From contig JAFIEW010000017.1 in assembly GCA_020832375.1 (NCBI GenBank), forward strand, positions 1 through 47,635: 47,635 nt of DNA, written 5' to 3'. Each line of letters starts with the position of its first letter. Position 1 is the first letter of the stretch. The notes below the pieces were generated by a model that had not been told where the DNA came from, searched no databases, and was given only the letters and a program-made list of their open reading frames with translations. Both the position numbers and the translations under genes were made by a program. The stretch is from Cyclobacteriaceae bacterium. Lineage in GTDB: Bacteria > Bacteroidota > Bacteroidia > Cytophagales > Cyclobacteriaceae. Of this stretch, positions 9,377 through 18,202 are shown piece by piece.

Positions 9377-10075
9377 CTAAAACCTCAAATAAGGTCTCAA
9401 ATCATTGACAAACTCTTTTGTAAAGATTTTTATTTCGAGCAATTCATCCGCCGATTGATAAGGGCCATGCTGCATACGGTAATTGTAAATAAGTCGTGCA
9501 GCGCGATAGTTGATGTAAGGGTGAACAGCCAATTCTTGCTCATCCCAATCATTGATCATTATTCCCGTAATTTTTGATAGGTCGACAAAAGTAATTTCGG
9601 CCAATGAACTTGCTAACTCTTCCGATATTCCCCATACATCGTAAATTTGATCGGTACTCGCAAATCCACAAAGTCTTTCTCTTTCTTCCAAGATGCGATT
9701 TGCATAACCTTCTCCAATACCTTTAATCTGCATCAGTTGCCATTTTTCCGCACTATTGAGCTCAAATGCCTCAATTTCATCTCTGAAGTATTGCTTTTCC
9801 TTTTGTCTTCTAATGCTACTATCTTCTTGAGTTGATAATTTTTGTGATGGATGTGGGTTTACGATTGCTTTCTCTCTATTTACAGCGTCTTTTGTGGGCT
9901 CAATCTTATCGTCGAAAAAAATTATTTCTAATGCTAGACTATTTAGGTCGTTGCTATTCGACATCATATATACCGCTCTTGGAGCTAGTAAAATTAAAGC
10001 ACTTAAAAAAAGAAGAATCATCGTGCCTTTTGCTTCTGAGTGAGAAAAGCGAAATAGTTGCAACATGCGGGACAT
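9377..10075 (-). CDS. ComEA-like helix-hairpin-helix protein
   Basis: I start this at ATG 10075 (MSRMLQLFRFSHSEAKG), giving 232 residues. A longer frame reaching 10153 adds 26 strongly hydrophobic residues that do not fit the family. After a short cytoplasmic stretch there is one membrane segment (about 17-33), a variable low-complexity linker to about residue 110, and two helix-hairpin-helix units. The first has LMQIKGIGEGYANRILEER (about 117-135); the second has AVHPYINYRAARLIYNYR (about 186-203). ComEA-type proteins bind double-stranded DNA at the outer face of the membrane during natural transformation. This arrangement is common in Bacteroidota, where a competence role is not proven. No other competence gene is nearby. 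It follows lpdA on the same strand but after a terminator, so it probably has its own promoter. Confidence 0.8.
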   Translation of the reverse strand: MSRMLQLFRFSHSEAKGTMILLFLSALILLAPRAVYMMSNSNDLNSLALEIIFFDDKIEPTKDAVNREKAIVNPHPSQKLSTQEDSSIRRQKEKQYFRDEIEAFELNSAEKWQLMQIKGIGEGYANRILEERERLCGFASTDQIYDVWGISEELASSLAEITFVDLSKITGIMINDWDEQELAVHPYINYRAARLIYNYRMQHGPYQSADELLEIKIFTKEFVNDLRPYLRF

Positions 10076-10167
10076 AGCTAAAAATTTAAAATTGCTAATT
10101 AGAACCGAATACCGAAACAAAACAGTAGCTAAAATAATAATAAATATTTGCAATCAAAATAGTTAAT

Positions 10168-10198
10168 CAAAAAAAAGTCCCTCTTTTTGAGAGGGACT
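10168..10198 (-). terminator. Rho-independent terminator of lpdA
   Basis: Read on the - strand, AGTCCCTCT (10190-10198 reversed) pairs with AGAGGGACT across a 5-base loop. It is a perfect 9-bp stem followed by a run of at least seven T (10169-10175 on the complement). It lies 26 bases beyond the lpdA stop and well before the helix-hairpin-helix start, so it separates the two genes. Confidence 0.9.
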
Positions 10199-10223
10199 AT
10201 ATAATTAGTTGATTATTATGTGC

Positions 10224-11660
10224 TTAAAGGTGAATCACCTCGTCATAAGCTGCAGCTGCTGCTTCCATCACCGCTTCTGACATGGTTGGGTGAGGATGCA
10301 CAGTTTTGATGATTTCATGACCTGTGGTTTCTAGCTTGCGAGCTGCTACCACCTCAGCAATCATTTCCGTTACATTAGCACCTATCATGTGGGCACCTAG
10401 GAATTCGCCGTATTTCTTATCGAAAATTACTTTTACAAATCCGTCTTTCGCACCGGCAGCACTGGCTTTACCACTCGCGGAGAATGGGAACTTTCCTACT
10501 TTCACTTCATAACCAGCTTCCTTAGCGGCCTTTTCGGTGTATCCAACTGAAGCAACTTCAGGAATGGTATAAGTACAACCGGGCACATTATTGTAGTCGA
10601 GTGGCTCTACTTTCATGCCTGCAATTTTTTCTACACAAATAATCGCCTCAGCCGACGCAACATGAGCCAATGCTGGTCCAGCTACTACATCACCAATAGC
10701 ATATACATTTTCCATATTAGTGCGATAGTACTCATCGACCACGATCTTACCTTTTTCGGTTTTGATCTTGTTCTCTTCCAAGCCTATCCCTTCTATATTA
10801 GAGACTACTCCAGCTGCAGAAAGCACCACATCCACCTCTATGATCTCTTCGCCTTTCTTTGTCTTAACAGTAACTTTACACTTTTTGCCTTTTGTATCTA
10901 CTTTAGTCACCTCGGCGCTAGTCATCACATTGATGCCTGACTTTTTAAATGACTTCTCAAGTTGCTTAGATACATCTACGTCTTCCACAGGCACGATGCG
11001 ATCCATATATTCAACTAGGGTTACTTTTGTACCAATTGCATTGTACACATAGCTAAATTCAGATCCGATCGCACCCGATCCTACCACAAGCATAGATTCA
11101 GGCTGCTTTTCCATCACCATGGCTTTGCGGTATCCAATTATTTTTTCGTTGTCGATTGGCAAAGCTGGAAGCTCACGGCTTCTAGCACCTGTGGCGATCA
11201 TAATATGCGTTGCCTCGTAGGTTTCTTTTTTACCTTTGGTAGGCTCAACAAGACCAATTTTTTTATCTGTATCTTTCACTTCAGAAACCTCTACTTTGCC
11301 TTTTCTGACAATTTTACCGAAGCCTTGAATGTGATCGATCTTATTTTTCTTCATCAAAAATTGAATCCCCTTGCTCATGCCGTCGGCAACGTTACGACTA
11401 CGTTTTACCATAGCATCAAAATCCGCCTCTGGCTCTGCCACCTTAATTCCGTAGTCTTTGGCATGCTTGATATATTCAAAAACTTGAGCACTTTTGATCA
11501 ATGCTTTAGTAGGGATACATCCCCAATTTAAGCAGATACCACCCAACTCAGCTTTCTCAACTACCGCTACTTTCATACCCAATTGTGAAGCGCGAATGGC
11601 TGCAACATATCCGCCAGGACCGCTACCAATCACGATCAAATCATATTTCTTTGATGCCAT
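10224..11660 (-). CDS. lpdA: Dihydrolipoyl dehydrogenase (E3)
   Basis: The protein has 478 residues. It is the FAD flavoenzyme that reoxidises dihydrolipoamide with NAD+ in the pyruvate and 2-oxoglutarate dehydrogenase complexes and the glycine cleavage system. The N-terminal FAD-binding motif is GSGPGGYVAA (12-21). The redox-active disulfide is GGICLNWGCIP with C43 and C48. The NAD-binding motif VVGSGAIGSEF lies near residue 192, and the second FAD motif YAIGDVVAGPALAH near 318. The C-terminal catalytic His-Glu pair is in HPHPTMSEA near 456. It is complete and cytoplasmic. No E1 or E2 gene is adjacent, so this E3 may be shared among complexes. The gene has its own terminator and an upstream -7 element. 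Confidence 0.97.
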   Translation of the reverse strand: MASKKYDLIVIGSGPGGYVAAIRASQLGMKVAVVEKAELGGICLNWGCIPTKALIKSAQVFEYIKHAKDYGIKVAEPEADFDAMVKRSRNVADGMSKGIQFLMKKNKIDHIQGFGKIVRKGKVEVSEVKDTDKKIGLVEPTKGKKETYEATHIMIATGARSRELPALPIDNEKIIGYRKAMVMEKQPESMLVVGSGAIGSEFSYVYNAIGTKVTLVEYMDRIVPVEDVDVSKQLEKSFKKSGINVMTSAEVTKVDTKGKKCKVTVKTKKGEEIIEVDVVLSAAGVVSNIEGIGLEENKIKTEKGKIVVDEYYRTNMENVYAIGDVVAGPALAHVASAEAIICVEKIAGMKVEPLDYNNVPGCTYTIPEVASVGYTEKAAKEAGYEVKVGKFPFSASGKASAAGAKDGFVKVIFDKKYGEFLGAHMIGANVTEMIAEVVAARKLETTGHEIIKTVHPHPTMSEAVMEAAAAAYDEVIHL

Positions 11661-11745
11661 ATTGATGTATTTAAATTTAGTTTTTTATTTCTTTTGGGTC
11701 TTCAATCAAACCTTTATGAGCCTTTTTATCATGGATTTTGTGCTG

Positions 11746-11753
11746 CAAAGTTA
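11746..11753 (-). promoter_or_regulatory. -7 promoter element upstream of lpdA
   Basis: On the - strand this reads TAACTTTG, an exact TAnnTTTG. It lies about 85 bases upstream of the lpdA ATG. I could not find a convincing TTG partner at the expected spacing, so it is only half supported. Confidence 0.4.
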
Positions 11754-12089
11754 CGATTTTTACCCAAATGCTGAAATCTTTTCATTGACTTATCCCTTCC
11801 AAAGCTTCGCTTACGCTATTGCTTCTTTTTTCTTTTTATGTGGAATGAGAACGCTCTCGAAGCCACATCCCTTCAAATCACCTTCATTGCCTGTATCGCT
11901 CTCCTGTTTGACTATTCAGTTAGGTGCTTTCTAGCCAAGGCATCTACTTTATTGATGGTGATTTGTTTATTATAGCAATTCAAAGCTAAGAAACTTAAAT
12001 GAAAGATTTCAAGCACGTTCTTAAAACAGCCGCTAAACTACACCCTCATCCCAACGAAAATACGCTTATACTCGTTTGTACTTTTTTTG

Positions 12090-12097
12090 TATTTTTG
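12090..12097 (+). promoter_or_regulatory. -7 promoter element upstream of fabG
   Basis: TATTTTTG fits TAnnTTTG exactly and lies 72 bases before the fabG ATG. The nearest TTTG (12075-12078) is too close to be a normal -33 element, so support is partial. Confidence 0.3.
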
Positions 12098-12168
12098 TAT
12101 CTATAATTGATCAAATCATGTCGCAAGATGGCGACTGATGGAATAATCATCAATCTAAACTATAAAAC

Positions 12169-12915
12169 ATGAAATTACTTGAGGGTAAAACCGCTTTAAT
12201 CACGGGTGCATCAAAGGGTATCGGATATGCTGTTGCTAAAAAATATGCGGAGCAGGGTGCCAATGTAGCTTTTACATACCTTTCATCTGTAGAAAAAGGC
12301 GAAGCTTTAGAGAAAGAACTGAATGCTTACGGCATCAAGGCGAAAGGCTATCGGTCTGATGCTAGCCAATTTCAAGCGGCTGAAGAATTGATCGCTGATG
12401 TGGTGAAGGAATTCGGTAGCTTGGATATATTGATCAATAATGCAGGAATCACACAAGACAATTTGTTGATGCGCATGACCGAGGAGGCTTGGGACCGCGT
12501 GATTGAGGTTAACCTTAAGTCTGTTTTTAATACTGTGAAGGCCGCCAACCGTACTTTCATGAAGCAACGTAGCGGCTCGATCATCAATATGACCTCAGTA
12601 GTGGGGATCAAAGGAAATGCAGGACAGGCCAACTATGCAGCTTCGAAGAGCGGAATTATAGGCTTTACTAAGTCTGTAGCACTAGAGCTTGGCTCCAGGA
12701 ACATCCGATCCAATGCTATAGCACCTGGATTTATTGAAACTGAAATGACGGACGCGCTCGATGAAAAAACTGTTCAAGGATGGAGAGATGCTATTCCGCT
12801 TAAAAGAGGGGGTCAGCCAGAGGATGTCGCCAATGTTGCGGTTTTCTTAGGTTCTGATCTTTCCGCATATGTAACAGGACAAGTTATTCAGGTAGATGGT
12901 GGGATGCTGACCTAA
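12169..12915 (+). CDS. fabG: 3-oxoacyl-[acyl-carrier-protein] reductase
   Basis: The protein has 248 residues, the standard length for a classical short-chain dehydrogenase. The cofactor-binding motif TGASKGIG is at about 13-20, the structural NNAG motif near 90, the catalytic Ser in SVVG near 142, and YAASKSG gives the catalytic Tyr and Lys near 155-159. The C-terminal VTGQVIQVDGGM is typical of FabG. The enzyme uses NADPH to reduce 3-oxoacyl-ACP in type II fatty acid elongation in the cytoplasm. Other fab genes are absent here, so assignment rests on sequence features; a related SDR with another substrate cannot be excluded. It is monocistronic and has its own terminator. Confidence 0.88.
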   Translation: MKLLEGKTALITGASKGIGYAVAKKYAEQGANVAFTYLSSVEKGEALEKELNAYGIKAKGYRSDASQFQAAEELIADVVKEFGSLDILINNAGITQDNLLMRMTEEAWDRVIEVNLKSVFNTVKAANRTFMKQRSGSIINMTSVVGIKGNAGQANYAASKSGIIGFTKSVALELGSRNIRSNAIAPGFIETEMTDALDEKTVQGWRDAIPLKRGGQPEDVANVAVFLGSDLSAYVTGQVIQVDGGMLT

Positions 12916-12937
12916 TCCATTTCATACAGACAATATT

Positions 12938-12985
12938 AACCAAAACCATATCGCATCTTTGTGATCAAGGTTTTGGTTTTTTTAT
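12938..12985 (+). terminator. Terminator of fabG
   Basis: AACCAAAACC (12938-12947) pairs perfectly with GGTTTTGGTT (12969-12978) and is followed by further T residues. The 21-base interval can form a short inner stem. It begins 22 bases after the fabG stop. Confidence 0.8.
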
Positions 12986-13008
12986 CTTAAGAAACACAGG
13001 GCAATATT

Positions 13009-13314
13009 TTACAACTTTCCTATCTCTTCTATTGAAAGGCCTGTGATTTTGGCGACTCGTTCTATAGGCATCCCATCCAATTTTAGTTGCATGGCTATTT
13101 GAATCGCTTTGTTTCTTTCACCTTCTATTTTACCCTCTTTTCTACCTTCTTCTCTTCCTTTTTTTAAGCCTTCCTTTTCGGCATATTCTAGAGCACTATA
13201 GTTATCTCTATAAATCTTTAAGCTTTCCTGATACGTTCTCATCTCGTTTGGTTCTAGTTTGGATATTTCAGCCTGCGCAAACAATCTTTCAAAAATTGCT
13301 TTATAGGATGCCAA
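13009..13314 (-). pseudogene. Duplicated C-terminal fragment of the adjacent PD-(D/E)XK transposase/nuclease gene
   Basis: A frame of 101 codons (MASYKAIFERLF...) whose residues from about 6 onward match the last ~95 residues of the intact gene at 13411-14301 with four substitutions: T to A, K to N, I to V and D to G. It has only the charged coiled tail (KKGREEGRKEGKIEG) and the short C-terminal domain with AKITGLSIEEI. The nuclease core is missing. The first codons are not homologous to the parent and were recruited from flanking DNA. The fragment is therefore a recent 3' duplication. It could still be translated, but no catalytic activity is expected. Confidence 0.85.
13020..13293 (-). repeat. 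Direct repeat, copy 1 (274 bp)
   Basis: Matches 13431-13704 at a constant offset of 411 bases, with four mismatches by direct comparison and no gaps. It covers the 3' third of the PD-(D/E)XK gene. Homology ends abruptly on both sides. Confidence 0.93.
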
Positions 13315-13410
13315 TGGCGGCTATAATTTTTATTGACTAGATTTTTAATTATGCGATTTAGAGGGGTATCACTAAAGTTAGCATCTAAGTGTAAATAGGA
13401 TGTTATTGGC

Positions 13411-14301
13411 TCAATTACTTGCGATCTTATCTATCTCTTCTATTGAAAGGCCTGTGATTTTGGCGATACGTTCTATAGGCATCCCATCCAATTTTAGTTG
13501 CATGGCTATTTGAATCGCTTTGTTTCTTTCACCTTCTATTTTACCCTCTTTTCTACCTTCTTCTCTTCCTTTTTTTAAGCCTTCCTTTTCGGCATATTCT
13601 AGAGCACTATAGTTATCTCTATAAATCTTTAAGCTTTCCTGATACGTTCTCATCTCTTTTGGTTCTAGTTTGGATATTTCAGCCTGCGTAAACAATCTTT
13701 CAAATACTCTTTCCTGTAACTTGATTGGACGCTCCTGTAAAACATGCAAGTTTTTCAATATATACAGCCATTTTTCAAAATGAGTTTCTAATTCATTTTC
13801 TTCTTTTTTGAATTTGGGCATTTCTAAGAAAATATAACACAATTTATCGTAAAACACTTCTTGAGTTTGTGTATCTATTAGTTTCACCTCTCTAGTAAAC
13901 CTCTCTACTCCAGGAGCATCGGGAAAACCGAAATTTAATATTCCAATTAAATAAACAGCCTTTAGCTCATAATTCCATTTTTTGCCTTTTTGAGCTTGGC
14001 TTTGTATTGGAAAGGAGCTGTAAAATATACAGCGATCCTTGAAAAACTCTTGTTTTACATTTTGAAGTTCTATGATAAACTTTTCTCCTTTTTCATTTTC
14101 GCAATATAGATCGAATACAGCCTTTCGGTCTTTAAAGTTCGGGCCAAATTGCTCTACATTCATATAACTCAAGGTCTTCACCTGTTCTCGCTTTCCTAAT
14201 ATCTGATTAAGGAAATCAATCAATAGATCTTTGTTGATTTCAGATCCAAAAAGGCGCTTGAAACCAAAATCGGTAAATGGGTTGATATATTTTCCTGCCA
14301 T
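13411..14301 (-). CDS. PD-(D/E)XK nuclease family transposase (Rpn-like)
   Basis: The protein has 296 residues. The opening MAGKYINPFTDFGFKRLFG is the hallmark of the PDDEXK_2/Rpn family, whose members promote RecA-independent recombination or are called putative transposases. The nuclease core includes D64 (AVFDLYC) and E78-L-Q80 (FIIELQ), the family's D...ExQ variant of D...ExK. A PIQSQ...W block follows near 98-110. The C-terminal part is a highly charged repeat-like helix (EEGRKEGKIEGE, about 245-260) and a short terminal domain. The core residues appear intact. No inverted terminal repeats are obvious, as is usual for this family. The last third is duplicated just downstream. Such genes are often present in many copies per genome and can be horizontally acquired. 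Confidence 0.88.
   Translation of the reverse strand: MAGKYINPFTDFGFKRLFGSEINKDLLIDFLNQILGKREQVKTLSYMNVEQFGPNFKDRKAVFDLYCENEKGEKFIIELQNVKQEFFKDRCIFYSSFPIQSQAQKGKKWNYELKAVYLIGILNFGFPDAPGVERFTREVKLIDTQTQEVFYDKLCYIFLEMPKFKKEENELETHFEKWLYILKNLHVLQERPIKLQERVFERLFTQAEISKLEPKEMRTYQESLKIYRDNYSALEYAEKEGLKKGREEGRKEGKIEGERNKAIQIAMQLKLDGMPIERIAKITGLSIEEIDKIASN
13431..13704 (-). repeat. Direct repeat, copy 2 (274 bp), inside the intact gene
   Basis: The parental copy of the sequence at 13020-13293. The two copies are separated by 137 bases of unrelated non-coding DNA, so this is not a simple back-to-back tandem duplication. Confidence 0.93.
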
Positions 14302-14677
14302 TTCTGAAGTTTGCGTTAAGGAAGCTGTATCTAAGCTATTTCAACTTATGTCAAAGGCGATAATATCTACCTAAAGTCTTAATATAAAGAGCGAAATAGA
14401 TGGTTTTAAAAATAATGATTTTAGTCTATAACAGCTAATTTACTATGCCAAAAAAGTTATTTCCTGCCTTGCACCTAGTTTGAAAACAATTATTTAATTG
14501 TTAGTCTTATTTATAAAATGGACATGCCTATTTTGAGTATTTTTCGTTCGTAGTTGGAATAACCGCAATCAATGCTTAATCCATCGAATTTTAACCGATC
14601 AAATAAATTATTCTGTCCCACTTTACACACTGCCTAAATTTGTTCTATCTTTGAATGACTGCAACCTACTGTAGACC
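14302..14677. other. Intergenic region with divergent promoters
   Basis: Separates the - strand nuclease gene from the + strand VWA gene. Apart from the promoter-like element at 14622-14653 I see no gene or strong hairpin. Confidence 0.5.
14622..14653 (+). promoter_or_regulatory. Probable promoter of the VWA gene
   Basis: An exact -7 element, TATCTTTG, lies at 14646-14653. It is preceded at 20 bases by TTTA (14622-14625), a weak form of the -33 element. Transcription would start near 14660, only about 18 bases before the ATG at 14678. Confidence 0.45.
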
Positions 14678-16759
14678 ATGACAAAAACATTTTTCGATAC
14701 CCCTTTTTGGGTGCCTTTGATGGCGCTGATTGTCGGTTTTATTTATGCCTGGATACTTTATGCTAAGAAGAAGAGCGTATGGTCAATTCAAATTAACTAT
14801 ATGTTGGCGGCCTGCCGCTTCTTAGCGGTAGCTGTGCTGGTCTTTATGCTTTTGGCTCCCATGCTTCGTTTGCTTCAAAATGAAAGTATAGCACCTGTTT
14901 TTTTATTTGCGATAGACAATAGTGCCTCTATAGAGCTTCAAACCAGCGAAGAAGAGCGCGATGAGCTTCATGATCGCCTAATACAGCTTGCGTCAGCCGC
15001 AGAAAGTCAAGGTGCTCGTGTTTTATTCACCAATTTTGACAGGCAGGAAAGTGAAGCTAATGCCTTTTTTGATGATCTAGCGTATGCTCATCCCAATACT
15101 AATCTCAATAGATATTTGAAAGAAATCGAGCGACAGTTCGAAGGTAGAAATCTTGCTCAGTTAGTTTTGGTTTCTGATGGTATCTATAATGTGGGGGCCT
15201 CGCCACTTTTTAGTAATTTTTCATTTCCCATACATTCGGTGGCGCTCGGCGATAGTTCAAAAATGAGGGATGTTGGCATAAAAGAAGTGTTTTACAATAA
15301 AATAGCGTATGAGGGTAATAAATTCCCTGTAAGAGTATCTATTGCTCAATATGGCTATGATAACCGACAGCTTAAAATTGTGGCTAGAAGAGGTGCAGAA
15401 CGCATCGAGGAGCAAGAAGTGCAGCTAGGAAGATCGGATGAGCTGATGGAAGTAGAATTTTTGTTTACAGCTAATGAGAAGGGACTACAGCAATATACTT
15501 TCGAACTTGAAGCGCAAGAAGAGGAGAAAAACTTAGAGAATAATCGAGCCACTGCCTACATAGAGGTGATTGAAGGTAAGCAAAAAATCCTAATTGCCGC
15601 CGCTGCACCACACCCCGACATCAAGGCAATCAACAGAGCTATCTCAAAAAATGAAAATTATGAGGTAGTGCTTTACACCCCTGGGGTCAATGAATGGGAA
15701 TCACAAGACTTTGATTTATATATTCTGCATCAGATGAGTCGTAAAGAATTGGCCTCAAAGCCTGGGGTTCAATTAAGTAAGCAGGCCGATAAAGCAGCAT
15801 GGTTTTACATCATTGGTAGTCGGTCTAATTTGGCTCATATTAGTGAGGAAAATCATTTAGTCAGCATTCAAACGGTAGGTGGAGATACAGACCGTGTGTT
15901 GCCTTCACCGGCTACGAGTTTTGACTTATTTCGATTGCCAGAGAAGCTTTCAGATGCTACGCGCGATTACACTCCAATTAGGGTACCCTATGGTAAGATT
16001 GAGACCTCATCCCACGCTAAAACCTTACTTTATCAGCGTATAGGCAGTGTAACTACCAATAAACCACTTTTCTTGATTGGAGAAACTAGAGGGGCGAAAC
16101 AGGCTGTTCTACTTGGGTCGGGTATTTGGCAATGGCGACTTCAGGAGTTTGCAAGCATGCAGTCGCAGGACAATTTCGATCAGCTGATCGGGAGGTCAGT
16201 ACAGTACCTCGTAACTCAAGATGATAAACGGAGGTTCCGTGTATATCCTACTCAAAATGAATTTATTGAGGGGGAGGAGGTTAAGTTCGTAGCCGAGACT
16301 TATGATGAAATCTACGATGAAGTCTATGGAGTGGGGGTTGATTTGAAAATCGCAGGTCCTGAAGGTCAGCAATTCGAGTATTCCTTTACTACGGCTGCGG
16401 GGGGATTACGCTTCCCCATTGCAGGATTACAAGAGGGGGTTTATAAGTACCAAGCCTCAGCTGAGGGATATGATGAAGAGAGTGGAGAGTTTGTCGTAAA
16501 AAAAATTAATTTAGAGGCGCTAGATTTAGAGGCTCGCTGGGACCTTTTAGCTCAATTATCTGAGCAATCAGGTGGACAGTTTGTACCCCCCGATCGCTTA
16601 GCCGAACTTGAAGAGCAATTGGATCTTTCGAAAACGCCGGCAGTGATCTTCAGCGAAGAGAACTATACTGAAATTATTCACCTGAAATCATTGTTTTTTG
16701 TACTATTGATATTACTCAGTGTTGAGTGGATAGTCAGAAAATATTCTGGAGCTTATTAA
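14678..16759 (+). CDS. VWA domain-containing membrane protein
   Basis: The protein has 693 residues. Two N-terminal membrane segments (about 11-28 and 41-65) are followed by a von Willebrand A-type domain. The metal-site motif DNSAS has D80, S82 and S84, and the later SDG in LVSDGIYN is the expected second feature. Beyond about residue 180 come an Ig-like segment (ENNRATAYIEV), an alpha/beta segment near 300-480 that may resemble the glutamine-amidotransferase-like domain of related proteins, another Ig-like segment, and a C-terminal membrane helix (about 670-688). The middle is probably periplasmic. Bacteroidota encode many such proteins of unknown function, sometimes near MoxR/Bat operons, but no MoxR or BatA partner is here. 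The small lipoprotein gene 50 bases downstream is on the same strand and may act with it. Confidence 0.75.
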   Translation: MTKTFFDTPFWVPLMALIVGFIYAWILYAKKKSVWSIQINYMLAACRFLAVAVLVFMLLAPMLRLLQNESIAPVFLFAIDNSASIELQTSEEERDELHDRLIQLASAAESQGARVLFTNFDRQESEANAFFDDLAYAHPNTNLNRYLKEIERQFEGRNLAQLVLVSDGIYNVGASPLFSNFSFPIHSVALGDSSKMRDVGIKEVFYNKIAYEGNKFPVRVSIAQYGYDNRQLKIVARRGAERIEEQEVQLGRSDELMEVEFLFTANEKGLQQYTFELEAQEEEKNLENNRATAYIEVIEGKQKILIAAAAPHPDIKAINRAISKNENYEVVLYTPGVNEWESQDFDLYILHQMSRKELASKPGVQLSKQADKAAWFYIIGSRSNLAHISEENHLVSIQTVGGDTDRVLPSPATSFDLFRLPEKLSDATRDYTPIRVPYGKIETSSHAKTLLYQRIGSVTTNKPLFLIGETRGAKQAVLLGSGIWQWRLQEFASMQSQDNFDQLIGRSVQYLVTQDDKRRFRVYPTQNEFIEGEEVKFVAETYDEIYDEVYGVGVDLKIAGPEGQQFEYSFTTAAGGLRFPIAGLQEGVYKYQASAEGYDEESGEFVVKKINLEALDLEARWDLLAQLSEQSGGQFVPPDRLAELEEQLDLSKTPAVIFSEENYTEIIHLKSLFFVLLILLSVEWIVRKYSGAY

Positions 16760-16809
16760 AAAGTTTTTTTCACTCGCTCTTCATGTTGTCATTAGCTAAT
16801 TGAGCTCTT

Positions 16810-17244
16810 ATGATGGTGTTAAAACAGCTGATTTATTTTCTTATTGCATATAACATTAAAAAAGGCATTTATGTATTTTTTATTGGAGTTGGAATGCTAA
16901 CGCTTTTAGGCACCGCTTGTAGTAAGAAGCCAACTGCTGTTTATCGGCCTCATGAATGGGTTCAGCACTTAGACTACCCAGGTGTGTTTTACACCCTTTC
17001 TTGCAAGGGAGCGCTTTTTAAGGGTTCGGGCCTTAGTCGATGGGTGGTAGATGTGGGGAATGATTATCCTGGAACCATGGAATTTACCATCTTTCTCAAA
17101 AACCAAGAAGGTAGGTGCAGTGAAAGAAAAACAGAGAAAGTTCTTGAGAGTGCTTACCGAGTGTTTGAGTTTGTTAATGTAAACTGCAATTGTGAGGAGG
17201 ATGTAGAGCTTTATTTCGATAGAATACGCATCTACAATCCCTAA
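16810..17244 (+). CDS. Small putative lipoprotein of unknown function
   Basis: The protein has 144 residues and I do not recognise it. A hydrophobic segment (about 20-36) ends in a lipobox-like LLGTAC with C37 as the likely lipidated residue. The true start may lie later than ATG 16810, because the first 15 residues form a second hydrophobic stretch before the KK that normally opens a signal peptide. The mature part (about 38-144) has five cysteines, including a CNC pair, and several aromatic residues, with a predicted beta-rich pattern. It probably sits in the envelope. It lies 50 bases after the VWA gene, and its stop is adjacent to the convergent kdsB stop. Confidence 0.6.
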   Translation: MMVLKQLIYFLIAYNIKKGIYVFFIGVGMLTLLGTACSKKPTAVYRPHEWVQHLDYPGVFYTLSCKGALFKGSGLSRWVVDVGNDYPGTMEFTIFLKNQEGRCSERKTEKVLESAYRVFEFVNVNCNCEEDVELYFDRIRIYNP

Positions 17245-18000
17245 CTAAGTTAATGAATTTTCCTTCATCCATGCTTCCGCTTTTCCAATGTCTTCTGGAC
17301 GATCGATGGTGGGTGTCTCTATCTTTGTTTCGCTGATTTTAATGCGATAGCCATGGTCGAGCCATCGGAGCTGTTCTAATTTTTCAGCCTCTTCAAGTGT
17401 AGTAGGAGCTAGCTGACAGATCTTCAGCAATACATCGGCTCGGTAAGCGTATATCCCAAGATGTTTGAAATGAAGGTGTTTAATGGAAGTCCAATCGCCT
17501 TGGCTTAGATCACGAACTGCAGGAATAGGACTCCTACTAAAGTATAGCGCATCATTTTGGAGGCTTTTTACTACTTTCACCACATTGATATCTAAGAGAT
17601 CCTCACTTTTTTCAATAGCTTTGCAGAGGGTTGCAAGTTCGGTGTTGGGATGAAGAAGTGACAAGAGCGTCTGGATTTGATCGCTGGCTACAAAGGGTTC
17701 ATCGCCTTGTATGTTGATTACAAAATCGAATGTTTCTTCAGTTTTAGTAAGCACCTCAGCTACTCGGTCGGTACCGCTCGGGTGATTGCTATCAGTCATC
17801 ATTACTTCGGCGCCAAAGCTTTTAGCCACTTGAAAGATTGTTTCGTGATCAGTGGCGATGATGCATTTAGAAAGCGAGGTAATTGCGGATACTCGTTCCC
17901 ACACCCGCTGAATCATACTTTTTCCCGCTATTTTAGCGAGGGGTTTAGCTGGAAATCTAGTAGAAGCATAGCGTGCAGGGATGACGGCAAGTATTCGCAT
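17245..18000 (-). CDS. kdsB: 3-deoxy-manno-octulosonate cytidylyltransferase (CMP-Kdo synthetase)
   Basis: The protein has 251 residues, the normal length. The N-terminal nucleotide-binding signature is IPARYASTRFPAKPLAKI (6-23). ATDHE near 50, SGTDR near 74 and NIQGDEPF (about 95-102) complete the CTP- and Mg-binding features of KdsB. It activates Kdo as CMP-Kdo for addition to lipid A, so the organism makes Kdo-containing LPS or lipo-oligosaccharide. The enzyme is cytoplasmic. The gene stands alone and converges with the lipoprotein gene, the two stop codons being directly adjacent. No other Kdo gene is in the window. Confidence 0.95.
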   Translation of the reverse strand: MRILAVIPARYASTRFPAKPLAKIAGKSMIQRVWERVSAITSLSKCIIATDHETIFQVAKSFGAEVMMTDSNHPSGTDRVAEVLTKTEETFDFVINIQGDEPFVASDQIQTLLSLLHPNTELATLCKAIEKSEDLLDINVVKVVKSLQNDALYFSRSPIPAVRDLSQGDWTSIKHLHFKHLGIYAYRADVLLKICQLAPTTLEEAEKLEQLRWLDHGYRIKISETKIETPTIDRPEDIGKAEAWMKENSLT

Positions 18001-18202
18001 AATTGAATTTTTGATGAACTCTATTTAGAAAGTCTTTAAATTTAAATCATAGTAAATGGAATACCTCTTGGATTTTGAACCAAAGCTCTCATTTTTTTAT
18101 TCTAGTAGAGTCAATGATTTACGTTTTTCAAGTGAATGGTAAGAGACCAACTTGGCATTAAATAAATAACTGATAGAAGTAAATTTTAAACAAAGATAGC
18201 AA

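Larger units (their letters stand above)
11661..12168. other. Divergent intergenic region between lpdA and fabG
   Basis: About 500 bases separating two divergently transcribed genes. It contains a -7-like element on each strand but no supported gene. Frames that open here on the + strand run over from the reverse of lpdA and look like chance. Confidence 0.5.

Noticed and set aside
10076-10153. N-terminal extension of the helix-hairpin-helix protein
   Set aside because: It adds a second hydrophobic segment before the natural start MSRMLQLFRF and lacks support.
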